From a virus: DNA of 36,840 nucleotides. The stretch's first letter is position 1, and each line of letters opens with the position of its first letter. The position numbers and the translations under genes are program-made. Location of the stretch: IMG/VR virus record IMGVR_UViG_3300031215_000034, positions 1 through 36,840 of that record. One strand, given 5' to 3'. Shown one piece after another: positions 26,928-36,705 of this stretch. The notes under the pieces are model-generated. The model was not told where the DNA came from. It searched no databases and worked only from the letters and a program-made list of their open reading frames with translations.

Positions 26928-29900
26928 ATGGCAATTTGAGAGTGGAAAGTAAAAGCAAGTTTGGATGTTGCGAGTGTAAAAAAAGCAACCAATGATTTGA
27001 AAGGTGAAATGAATGATGCGTGAGATAATATTGAAAAAAATATTGGTGAAAAGGGTTCAAAATGAGTTTGAAGATTAAGTAAAGCTTTTGGGTCACTTAA
27101 AACTATTCTTTTTGCCGGTTGAATTCTTGGTGCGTTAGCTTCAATATGAACTCTTTTAAAAAATTCATTTACAGAATTTGTTGCGTTTGAAAAATGACTT
27201 GCAAGGATCAACACGGTTGCAAATGTTTCAAAAAAAGAAATGAAAGGGCTTTGACAAGAGATACAGCGAGTTGCGGAAACATATGGACTTGCGAAAGCGG
27301 AACTTTTAGAAACTGGTTTTAATATTGCGAGTGCATGAGTTGAATTTCAGAATGTTTCAAAAATAATGGAGCTTTCCGCTATTACAGCAGTTGGAGCCGG
27401 TACAGATACAACCACAGCTTTCAACGGTATCATTGCAGTAATAAAGAAATATGGTGAAAATATCAACATTGCATGAGATATTGCAGAAAAGTTTTTTATT
27501 GCAAATAAGCTTTGACAAACAACCATTGAAGATATGGCAATTGCAATGCAAAATCTTACATCTTCTGCGAAACCTGCGGGTGTAAGTATCAATGAAGTTT
27601 TTGCAATTCTTTCAACTTTGACTGGTGTTACATGAAACGCAAATCAAGTTATTACGCAATTAAACGGTGCTATAAATGCACTTGCATCACCTACCAAAGA
27701 AGCAAGAAAGCTTTTTGATAAATTATGAATAGAGGTGTGACAATCCGCTATTAAACAAAAAGGCTTCGCAACGGTAGCAAAAGAAGTGTATGATGCAGTT
27801 GATTGAAATACGGAAGCTCTAAGGCAATTAATACCGGAAATTGAAGCACAGAAGCTTATTATAGCACTTGCAACAACTCAAAACACAAAATATAAAGATA
27901 GTCTTGATGAAGTTACAACAGGGCAATGAAATCTTGAAGAAGCCGTGCGTAAAATGGCAGATACAACAGATTTCAAACTAAAAGTAGCACAATCAAAATG
28001 GCAAAATTTCAAAACAGTAACTTGAAATGTTCTTGTTTCAATTATGGGTTGGATATGGGATTTTTGAAGAATTGCAAAAAGTGTTTTCTTATGAACATTT
28101 GGTTTGATACTCGGGGCGGCTTGAATTAGTCTTGCATGAATTTGACATGTTGTATGGAGTGGATTAAAAGATGTTGTTTGAAATTTTAAAGAATTCGCAA
28201 GAGTAGTACCGCAACTTATAAAAGCATCATTGAATGATTTGCCATGAATTATGAGTGCGTGACTTCGTGCGATGCTTGGTATGATACCGTGAAACTTAGG
28301 TGAAAAATTTGCGGATAAATTATGATTAAATAATTTTTGAAATGTATTTGGTGGAGTTGATACAAGTTTTAATTTTACGAATACAAAATCATCAATCAAA
28401 TCATTTCAAAGCCAAATGTGAAATCTTACAAAGTGAGTAGCAAAAGAGTTTGGAAAAGTGAAAGATATTATCACATGAAATTCAACAGAACAGCAACTTG
28501 CAATTAAACAAACAGTTGAAGAAATTGAAGCAATGAACCAATCTTTTGGTGATGATACTATAAATAAGTTGAATTCAAGATTGGATGAATTAAATTGACA
28601 ATTGCGAGATGCTAAAATTGGAACGGATGAATATAAAAAGTTACAAAAACAGATTTGAGAAGTTGAAAGCCAATTACTTGATGCGAGTGATGGGGCTTCA
28701 ACATTGGGTGATGTTATGGGTAGTGCGTGAGAAACAGGAGCAAAGGGAACCAATGTGATGAAGAAGAAAGTTGAAGAACTTGAAAAAGAGTATGCAGATA
28801 TTGAAAAACAAATAGATGATAATATTAAAGCACAAGAAGAGTATGCAAAGGATAGCAAGAAATATAATGATGAAATATTAACAAGCATACGAGAGATAAA
28901 CAAAGAGCTTGAAGAAAGAAAAAATAAATTAGATGAAGAAATTTCAAATCTTGATAGTGAAGAGAAAAATGATCTTGCTTCACGATATGTTGAAATTAAA
29001 GAGAGAGAGCAAGAAATAATTGAACAAATTGCAGATACACAGCAACAATGATTTGATGATGAAGATAAAAGGCTTGAAAATATCAAGAAAGTAAATGAAC
29101 AAATAAATTTACAAGAACAAAAGGTTGCAGAAATTACGGAAAAAACCAAAGAAAGTTCAAAAATTTCATTAAATAATAAGCTTGAAGAACTCAAATTAAA
29201 AAAAGAGATGCTTGAAGCTTGAAATGGTGATATTGAAGAGGTTGAAAGGATCATGGCACTTGAGAAAGAAAAGAAAAAACTTATTGAGGAAACAGCATTA
29301 ATTGAAAGTAATGTTTCACAAGAGAAGTTGAAAGATGCAGAAAGGTATGCTAAACTAAATAGTGCGGAAAAAATAATTGAAGATACTTCAAATGCAAAGA
29401 ACAAAGCACAAGAAGAGTTTGATGCAGAAAAAGCAAAGATGGAAAGTATGTTGAAAATAAATCAAGCTTTCTTATGACTTAAAAAGCTTGATGAACAGAA
29501 TTTGACAACATTTATGGAAACAGAAGCTTTCAATAGATTTTCAAAAGAAGAGCAAGCATTGATTATAAAACTTGCTACGGAAAGAATAAAGCTTACAGAA
29601 CAAAGTGATTTCATAATTTGAGAACAAGCAAAAATTGCTTCTAAAACGGTTGAATTATCAAATCAAGCCACAGCGGTTCAAATGAGTAATTTAAACGGTA
29701 TACAAAGTGAATACGCATCACTTATTGCACAAATTGATAAAGCTATTAGGAAACAAGCACAATTAAATTCTTCAAAAAGTTCAAGATGATTTGCGGTTGG
29801 ATGATTTACCGGTGATGGCGGTGCGAATGAAGTAGCCGGAGTTGTACACAAAGGTGAATGGGTGGCACCAAAATGGATGGTGAACAGTATGAAACCATTG

Positions 29901-30047
29901 TTTGACAACTTAGAGGGTGCAAGATGAAAAGGCTTTGTAAGTGGATGAAATACAAGTACATTGAATAAAACGCAAAACAATACAATAAATGTTGCGTGAT
30001 GAATGGATGCAAAAGGGTTTTTGGATTATGCAAATTGGAAACTTTAA
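26928..30047 (+). CDS. Tape measure protein
   Basis: 1,039 aa, the longest gene. N-terminal tape-measure-like core with ASLDVASVKKATNDLKGEMN, a hydrophobic span LKTILFAGGILGALASIG, and the KEMKGLGQEIQRVAETYGLA / NIASAGVEFQNVSKIMELSA pattern of TP901-type tape measures. Hydrophobic segments near residues 360-420 could cross the host membrane. A coiled coil follows from about 605 to 840. The C terminus has GGFTGDGGANEVAGVVHKGE typical of the family. It sets tail length; by the usual rule of about 1.5 angstrom per residue the tail would be about 150 nm. Confidence 0.92.
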
Positions 30048-30063
30048 GATATAATATATAAAA

Positions 30064-30936
30064 ATGATTTGAACAGCATACACATTTGATTGACAAGGGA
30101 TTAGTAAAAGAACAGATGATTTTACTATTTGATTGACCCTTGTTAATTGGAGAAAATTAAACACACGAGATGAACAGATATTGTTGCAATGAACACATGG
30201 TGCAACATCTTCACCAACCCTTGCAGATGCTAGGGTTATTGAAATTGAATGAATTATTGAAGCAGATACAAGATTTGGTACATCACAAGCAATGGATTAT
30301 TTAGATAAACTCTTTTCATTACAAGCAAGGGGTTTTGAAACAGAATACAAAACATTTACCGTTACAGATGAACAAGAAAGGGAATGGGAAATAAAAGCCA
30401 AGATAAAACAAGCAATTGATTATGAACTTGATGAAGATGATTGGCAAGATGGAAGTGATCGAAGATTTAGGGTTGTTTTACAATGAGATGATCCAAGATA
30501 CTTTTCAACAGTTGAAAATACTTTTGAAGCAACAGGGGGAATATTTGGTGGGGTGAAGCTTGGTGCAAAGATGGGGTTTGCTTTGAATGATTTTGCAAAT
30601 GAAATTACTATTATTGGAACCGGAAATATTGCAACACCTTGCAGATTTTCAATACAAATAAATGGTAATATTTCAAAGCCATTTAAAATTTTAAATCTTG
30701 ATACTTGAAGATACCTAGCTATTGATGAAAGTTTTACAAATGGTGATGTTTTAGATATTGATACAAAGCTTTATACTATCATGAAAAATGGAGCAAGTAT
30801 AAAATCCAAAAGAATTTCATGAAGTTCTTGGCTTTTGATTGATGGCATCACAAGGTTTTGATTTTATGATATTGATGGTACTATAAATGCAGATGATTTT
30901 GTGGTTGATGTTTATTTCAGTAATGTTCTTTTATAA
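30064..30936 (+). CDS. Distal tail protein (Dit-like)
   Basis: 290 aa. The start YTFDGQGISKRTDDFTIGLT, the segment GTSQAMDYLDKLFSLQARGF, the double E-W-E strand (DEQEREWEIKAKI) and a galectin-like C-terminal half (ITIIGTGNIATPCRFSIQIN) fit siphophage distal tail proteins. It joins the tube end to the baseplate. The final TAATG overlaps the next gene. Confidence 0.75.
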
Positions 30937-31967
30937 TGTTTTTTCTCTATATATACAACAAAGATTGAACCTTGCTTTGACAAACAGAGGGGGTGAATAT
31001 TTCAGATATTACAAAAAAAATCAATAGTATTTCAGAGTGAACATTTACATTGAAACTTTGAAACGAGCTTTTAGCACCCCAATTCTTTCTTAAATCGAAC
31101 ATTTTTGAAATATTTTACATGAAAGATGGTGTTGAAACAAGCTTTATAAAGTGATTTGTTAGAAAAAAAGATATTTCACAGAATTTTGCAAAGATAAAGA
31201 TTGAAGATATGTGATATATCTTACAAAGAAGATATTTAAGAGAAGATAAAACATACACTACTTCACAATCTTGGCAAACAATCATTGAAGATATATTTAC
31301 ATATATTAATGGAATTTCAAACACAACACTTTCAATTGATTGTGATATTACAGAAACACCAACAGAAGCAGTTGAATTTAAGAGGTGAACAAGTGTTTAC
31401 AAGATATTGCAAGATATTGCAGAAAATTGATATGAATTTAAAGTTGAATGAAATGTTGTGCATTTAAAATCAAGTGTTGGGATTGATAGAACCACAAATG
31501 ATGAAGTTTTTGTTGAATATATATATGATGTGGATGAACCTCAATGAAGTAACTTGGATGGGGTGCAAATTGAAGATGATGCAAATGATTTCGCAAATGG
31601 GGTTATTGATAAAACAAATGCATCACAAGATGTATGAAGTGAATTATTGTTTGAAAATTACATCAATGAAGATGTTGAAAATGCAGATTACATTGCAGAA
31701 GCAAAACAATATATTTGAGATTATACACTATTGGTTAAAAATAATGATTTTACACAAGTAAATGTTGGGGATCTTGTGAAAGTCTATGTATACAGTTGAA
31801 ATAAAATGCTTTTCTATGATGGAGCAATGCAAGTTGTTGAAAAAGGGTTGCAAGTATCAAATCTTTTACAAGTATCAATTAAAGTATCAAAGAATAAGAT
31901 TAAAGTGAAAGATATGTTTGAACAGTTCAAAGAATTGCAATGAAGAGTTGGAAAACTCGAAACATAA
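30936..31967 (+). CDS. Tail hub/baseplate protein
   Basis: 343 aa. Starts MFFLYIYNKDGTLLGQTEGV and has the repeated-domain look of gp27-like/Tal N-terminal hub proteins: IINGISNTTLSID-type mid strand, FKRGTSVYKILQDIAENGYE, KVEGNVVHLKSSVGIDRTTN and a final VSIKVSKNKIKVKDMFEQFK. Translationally coupled to Dit by TAATG. Its stop codon starts a late-promoter-like motif. Confidence 0.72.
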
Positions 31968-31999
31968 GACATTGAAACATTTAGATAAAAATATATATT
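31966..31999 (+). promoter_or_regulatory. Late promoter-like motif, copy 7 (fibre)
   Basis: AAGACATTGAAACATTT with TTGAAA at 31972-31977, 16-nt spacer, TATATT at 31994-31999. This is the best match to a consensus -10 in the family. Sits 28 nt before the fibre ATG. Confidence 0.55.
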
Positions 32000-32026
32000 T
32001 ATTTTATATCAATAATAAATTTACAC

Positions 32027-33370
32027 ATGCAAAGAGTTTGAGTATTAAACGGGAACAATATCACGCAAGATAAAGATTTTGGCGCAATGTTTTTATCTAT
32101 TGCACAAGAAGGTGTTTTTGAGTGACTTGCAGTTGAAAGCGGTGTTGTTCGATCTTGAATTGCAATTATTGAATGCACAAGAAGTAATGGTGATAAAATT
32201 GCAGTTGTTTTTGAAAGCACAGTTGATGAAACTATTAGTACAACAGGAACAAAGAAAGTTTTTATAGAAATTACACAAGCAAACATTGATGATTGAAGTA
32301 CAAATCAAGAAGATTGAACGGGTATTTGAAGCATTAAAACCGCAACATCATACCCTTCTTGAAATTATATACCGCTTGCATCAATATCTTCATCAACAAT
32401 AACAGATGCTAGAAAATTTATTGATGGTGAATTTATAACTAAAACAAAAGAGGAGACTACTAACCATAGATTAAATGTAAATGGGCTTACTTGGGGTAAC
32501 TCAGTTAGTATGGATAATTGATATGACCTTAATTATTTAAAAAACTGATGAATATATAGATTGTTCGTACCAAGTAACGCACCTGTTTGATGACTAGTTC
32601 AAGTAGTAGTAGTGTCCTCAGAGTGATGAGCTAACGTAACGCAAACACTGCACCCATCTTGATTTTTAAACACAGCTTGACAGACTTATACTAGGTCTTT
32701 TAGGGATACTTGGACTTCTTGGGAAAAGCTTATTACTTGAGGAGTACCTAAGCTTTCAGAAACCCCTGATTTAAGAAATATAATAAAAACTCCTAATAGT
32801 TATTTGGCAACAAAAACGGTAGAGTATTTCACAGGAGCTGACCTATGATTACCTACAAATACACCTTGATATACTGTAGAGACAACTAATGCTTTTGCCT
32901 CAATGAGTTCTAGAAGTAATATTGTAAGACAGGTTGCTCATAGTGATACAGGGAGTAATAAGTATGAACGATTTAGTGCTAGTACTAGTACTTGGTTGGA
33001 TTGGGAAAAACAAAACGTGAAACCAAAATCACAAAGATTTACTACCCCTAGTTATCAATCTTGAAATCAAGATATTACATATAATCATTCTCTATGAAGT
33101 ATTCCAAAAAAAATAGAATTTATAGCTTATGCTTGAGGTTATAAAAATCACGGAGTATATACTACCAATAATAATTCACAAAATAGTGTAAATACTTCTT
33201 ATAATAATCTTACTACAGATGTAGGGGATATGATGTATGCAAGCCAAGATAATTGAAAATTCTTTAGGGCTACAATAATAGCAGTTACTGCAACTACATT
33301 TACGGTAAGATATGTATCTACAAGTAGTAGTTGATACCCTATATATAAAGTTTTAGCTAATTTATCTTAA
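32027..33370 (+). CDS. Tail fibre / receptor-binding protein, mosaic
   Basis: 447 aa. The N-terminal 135 residues (MQRVGVLNGNNITQDKDFGA; IAIIECTRSNGDKIAVVF; SGNYIPLASISSSTITDARK) look like the tail-attachment part of siphophage fibres. From about nt 32440 the protein becomes Ser/Thr/Asn-rich with knob-like sequence (ADLGLPTNTPGYTVETTN; QVAHSDTGSNKYERFSASTS). Codons change there from ACA/GCA/CCA to ACT/GCT/CCT, suggesting exchange of the receptor-binding tip. Determines host binding. Confidence 0.8.
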
Positions 33371-33385
33371 TAAATATATAAAAAT

Positions 33386-34057
33386 ATGTTTTGAATTATA
33401 AAAGACAACAAGGTAGTCTCTACTAGCTCGGAGTTTATAGCAAGTAGTATTTGAGATACTGTAAAAATATCAGATAACTTTACAGTATTAAATAGTAAAA
33501 ATATTGAAAATCACGAGCCTATAAAAAACGATTTACAGTATTTTATAGATGAGGTTGGTGCTGAAAATAAAGTAATACAGGAAACCTTTAATGCTGAGCA
33601 AGAAGAAATAGAAAATAATGATGAGGATATAGAAGTATGAGAGCCTAGCATAAAACAGCCTGATTTAATACCCTGAGAGGTCGTTAATGAAAGGTTTAAT
33701 GCTTACCTTGACACTTTTAAAGAAGATAATTTTGATATAGTAGTAACAGAAGAAAGTAGGGAAGAAGAATATATTACTCAAATTGAAAATATAAATAATG
33801 AGTTTGATAATAAAATCTCAGAGTATCTTTCAAAATACCCTAAGAGAGAGCAAGATACTTTTGCTGAGAAAAAAAGAGAGGCTGAGAAAGTTATGGACTG
33901 AGAGGTATCTTTATATATTGAGAGTAAAGCAAAAGCAATAGGTATAAGTGCTGAGCAGTTTGCTCAAATAATTATTGCAAAAAACGAGGAGTGGACGGTT
34001 AAGTATATAGAGCTAGAAAACGAAAAAGATTATAAAATTTCTAAGATTAAAAAATAA
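33386..34057 (+). CDS. Tail fibre assembly-like protein
   Basis: 223 aa, acidic. The C-terminal half (FDNKISEYLSKYPKREQDTF; AEKVMDGEVSLYIESKAKAI; GISAEQFAQIIIAKNEEW) resembles phage fibre-assembly or DUF4376-type proteins. Codon use is unlike the rest of the genome and like the fibre tip: prolines are CCT or CCC and never CCA, alanine mostly GCT, glutamate often GAG. It seems to have come in with the tip as one cassette. Confidence 0.7.
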
Positions 34058-34066
34058 TAGATACTT

Positions 34067-34408
34067 ATGAACTTAGAACTAATGGCAATAGAAATAATTA
34101 AATATTCCCTACCATGAGCGGTTGGGTGATTTTGATATTATATTTTTCTAGTAACAGAATGAATAATATTCAAATTTAAAGCGATGCTTGCATATATGTT
34201 GGTTGCAAGTCTTGTTTGATATGTTCTTTCACAATTGTTTTCTTTCTTCATTATAGATGGATTAGGTAAAAAATTTGTTGGTGTTCAATGAAATGAAAGT
34301 AAATTACTTTCAATTGTTTCATTATCATCTTGATTTTTTTGTAAAAAGTTTATAAAAACAGCAGAAAAAACAGAATTTGTAACCCCTAAAATAAAAATAT
34401 GAAAGTAG
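34067..34408 (+). CDS. Holin-like membrane protein
   Basis: 113 aa with two clear membrane spans (LPGAVGGFGYYIFLVTEGII; MLAYMLVASLVGYVLSQLFS) and a third hydrophobic piece (LLSIVSLSSGFFCKKF), then a charged tail. Size, spans and place before lysis enzymes fit a holin. The first 20 codons still show the foreign codon style (CTA, TCC), the rest the usual one. Overlaps the next gene by 10 nt. Confidence 0.72.
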
Positions 34409-34764
34409 TTGATTTATATAAAAATACATGGTTTTTGAAACCTATTGTTGATTTTATACAAGCAAATAAACTATTGAAAATTTGCGTTTTTGCATTTATA
34501 GTGTTTTGAATAAATGCACAGATAATTTGAGCAACAACAAAATGGGAAGATCAAGTAACATATAAATGAAGATATGAAGAAATACAAGCAAAATTTGAAC
34601 AGATTGATGAAATTGATAAAAAGGTTGCTTTGCTTGAAAGTTTGAGTTCAAAAGAGTTCTTTGAATATTTTTGAATATTTTTTGAAAAAAACTTAAAAAC
34701 AAAAGCATCTTTTACAATGGATGAAAGAATATGAATGACATCAGAAAGGGCAATTTATGAATAG
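34399..34764 (+). CDS. Single-pass membrane protein of lysis region
   Basis: 121 aa. One span (LLKICVFAFIVFGINAQIIG) followed by a coiled-coil-like stretch (YEEIQAKFEQIDEIDKKVAL) and a soluble end. Layout resembles an inner-membrane spanin or holin partner, but no lipoprotein partner is seen. Ends TAG at 34762, and the frame then stays open to 35052 without any ATG. Confidence 0.68.
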
Positions 34765-35052
34765 GAATATTCAAATCTAGTAAACTTGAATTTTACAGAA
34801 AGTATTTTTAGAGATAATGATTTAGATGGTGAATATGATGATTGAAACCCATATAATCAAGATGATTATGGGAATATAAGAGAACCACACCCAAGAAAAT
34901 TTTTGTGAACTTGGTATTTAGATATTACTTGTTGAAGTCCATGATTTTGACCGTGAAGATATAAGATTGAACATATTATTTTTGCAGAACTAGATTATAG
35001 TGTGAAAAAGTACCAAAGCCCTATATTATACACCTACTTTACTTGTAAATAA
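34765..35052 (+). CDS. ORF lacking ATG, in frame with preceding gene
   Basis: Continues in the frame of the 34399 gene after its TAG. It has no ATG; the nearest usual alternative start is TTG 34786. The product looks like a true protein: FRDNDLDGEYDDGNPYNQDD then KFLGTWYLDITCGSPGFGPG and KIEHIIFAELDYSVKKYQS. Either the TAG is read through, producing a membrane-anchored C-terminal domain, or translation starts at TTG, or the TAG is a mutation or assembly error. Function unknown. Confidence 0.55.
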
Positions 35053-35060
35053 ACACATCA

Positions 35061-35549
35061 ATGGCAAAACAAAGAATTATAAAAGTTAGATTATACAAGC
35101 ATACAACAACAAATTTTTGAAAGCTTATTGTATTTAAGCAAAGAAGAAAATATGAAAACAGATATGCGAGATATTCACATGCAGAACTTGAATTTGAAAA
35201 TGGTTTTTCTTTTTCATCAAGTGAACAGGATGGTTGAATTAGGTATAAAATGATTGAATTTACGAAACAAAATTGGGATTACATCAATATAGAAGTTTCA
35301 GAAGAACAATATGATGCGGTAAAATTATTTTGTGATAGGCAAGTATGAAACAAGTATAATTGGTATTGAATAGTATTTGCAATGGCATTGAATATAAATA
35401 TCAAACGAAAAGGTGATTGGTTTTGTAGCGAGATAGTAACAAGAGCATTACAAGAAGCCCATATACTATGTACAGAAAGTTCACTTTTTGTTGATCCATG
35501 AAAACTTGCTTTGTTACTTGAAGAAAATTGATATAATATTGAAGTGTAA
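35061..35549 (+). CDS. Permuted NlpC/P60-like (YiiX-type) cysteine hydrolase
   Basis: 162 aa. The pattern HAELEFENGFSFSSS with His40 early, and WFCSEIVTRALQEA with Cys122 late, is the circularly permuted papain-like order (His before Cys) of the YiiX/C92 group. Such enzymes cut amide bonds in peptidoglycan or lipoproteins. In this lysis cluster it is a candidate endolysin component. Motif-level assignment. Confidence 0.7.
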
Positions 35550-35575
35550 TATTTTATATTTTTACAATAAATACC

Positions 35576-36412
35576 ATGAGTACAGAAAAAGATGAATTTT
35601 TAGAATTCAATACACCATGATTAAAACTTGGTGAAGATACCGTTAGTGAAGAAGATTATGTAATTTCATCAGAAAGTGCGTTTGAAATACCATTGAATAC
35701 CAACGAGGTGAAAGATTGTTTTTATAACCAAGCAAAGCATAGAATAACAAGAACATCTTGTGGAATATTTGGTGCATTGGGTTGTGTTTCAGATTTAACA
35801 TGATACAGATTTTCAGATGATGAATTGCTTGAAGCACACCATCTTGCAGTTGCGGAATTTGGATTGGTTGTTGGTGAATGAATGAAAATGAGTGAAGCAG
35901 TTGATTGTGCAAGAACTTTTTGGAGTAAAAAATTTCCGGAAAATAAAATTAAAAGTTTTAGAACATTGATTGGAACAGCTACATTCAATGAATGATTAGA
36001 AAAATGACATTCATTTGCAGTTGGATATAGAACTTCAAAAGAATACTTTATTGATAGCCAAGAGGATTGAAAAGTGGATGGTGAAAACTTCCCAAAAGTT
36101 GGTGGGCATCTTGTAAGAGCAAACAAGAAAAATGTAAAAACTTGAATTGATGATAATTATATAGGTGTAAAAAAATTCAATTCATACACAAATGAAAAGC
36201 TTGAAGTTCTAAGAAAGAATGGTGTGTATTTCAGAAGTGCATATATATTTCTATATGATAAAAGTGTTGAAGCACAAATTAAAGATAATATTGATTTATC
36301 ACTTGCGAAAGAATGATATGATCTTTGATTATTTAATTGATTAAATCCAAGACAACCGGCAAGCCGTCAAGAAGTTGTTGCAATAGTTATGAAAGCAATG
36401 AAATTGAAGTAA
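35576..36412 (+). CDS. Papain-like cysteine peptidase with SLH-like tail
   Basis: 278 aa. KHRITRTSCGIFGALGCVSD carries the presumed catalytic Cys62, and EKGHSFAVGYRTSKEYFIDS the His145 with a nearby Asp/Asn, the order of C1/C39-type papain folds. The C terminus KEGYDLGLFNGLNPRQPASR then QEVVAIVMKAMK matches the S-layer homology repeat (iwnG..p..p.sR.Ev..i...a..) used by many lysins to bind the cell wall. Likely endolysin or wall-targeting peptidase. Confidence 0.75.
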
Positions 36413-36416
36413 AAAA

Positions 36417-36435
36417 GCACTTCCCCGCACTTCCC
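36417..36435 (+). repeat. Tandem GCACTTCCC repeat
   Basis: GCACTTCCC at 36417-36425 and again at 36427-36435, one helical turn (10 bp) apart. Such spacing places both copies on one DNA face, as for paired protein sites. Confidence 0.6.
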
Positions 36436-36475
36436 TATATGTAAAAATCAAATAACCATCAAATAAAAAAACGGC

Positions 36476-36527
36476 TTTCCTAAGCAATCCCTATATTAGG
36501 AACCATTAGGAAACGGTGTTTTCCTAA
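36476..36527. repeat. Array of four TTTCCTAA / TTAGGAAA elements
   Basis: TTTCCTAA (36476-36483), TTAGGAA (36496-36502), TTAGGAAA (36506-36513), TTTCCTAA (36520-36527): orientation forward, reverse, reverse, forward. The last two form an 8-bp stem with a 6-nt loop. Confidence 0.65.
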
Positions 36528-36569
36528 GTATAACCCTAAGAGGGGAGAGGGGTTTGAAATAACACTATT

Positions 36570-36608
36570 AAAACACTATCAATTTATAATCAATTGATAG
36601 TGTTTTTA
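36570..36608 (+). terminator. Terminator at end of the late/lysis region
   Basis: Perfect 15-bp stem (36570-36584 with 36592-36606), 7-nt loop, T-rich 3' side. Separates the lysis genes from the promoter at 36629. Confidence 0.8.
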
Positions 36609-36628
36609 TATATTATATGTTCAAATAT

Positions 36629-36658
36629 TTGACAAGACATATTGAAGTATGTTTTAAT
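36629..36658 (+). promoter_or_regulatory. Strong sigma-70-like promoter of first gene
   Basis: Perfect TTGACA at 36629-36634 and TTTAAT at 36653-36658 (18-nt spacer; TTTTAA with 17). An inverted repeat ACATA-TTGAAG-TATGT (36637-36652) lies between them, a possible operator. The leader contains TTTACCACA before the ATG at 36706. Confidence 0.65.
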
Positions 36659-36705
36659 ATATATGTATCAGTAATTGATGCACTTATATTTTTACCACAA
36701 TACAC

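Larger units (their letters stand above)
36413..36705. other. Main intergenic region with repeats and regulatory signals
   Basis: 293 bp without a supported gene, the longest in the genome. It contains, in order, a 10-bp-period direct repeat, four TTTCCTAA/TTAGGAAA elements, an unusual G-rich patch (AGGGGAGAGGGG, 36541-36552), a terminator and the promoter of the first gene. A regulatory, replication-origin or packaging region is possible. Confidence 0.6.

Noticed and set aside
28406-29404. Long minus-strand open frame opposite the tape measure gene
   Set aside because: It is a shadow of the Glu/Lys/Asp-rich coiled-coil codons on the plus strand; its product is Ser/Phe-rich low-complexity, with no family and no start signal.
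31984-32010. Terminator between hub and fibre genes
   Set aside because: The AT-rich partial inverted repeat has mismatches next to the outer 4-bp stem and is better explained as the -10 region of the late promoter-like element.
36417-36527. CRISPR-like array in the main intergenic region
   Set aside because: Repeats are 7-9 bp in mixed orientation with irregular spacing and no unique spacers of usual length.
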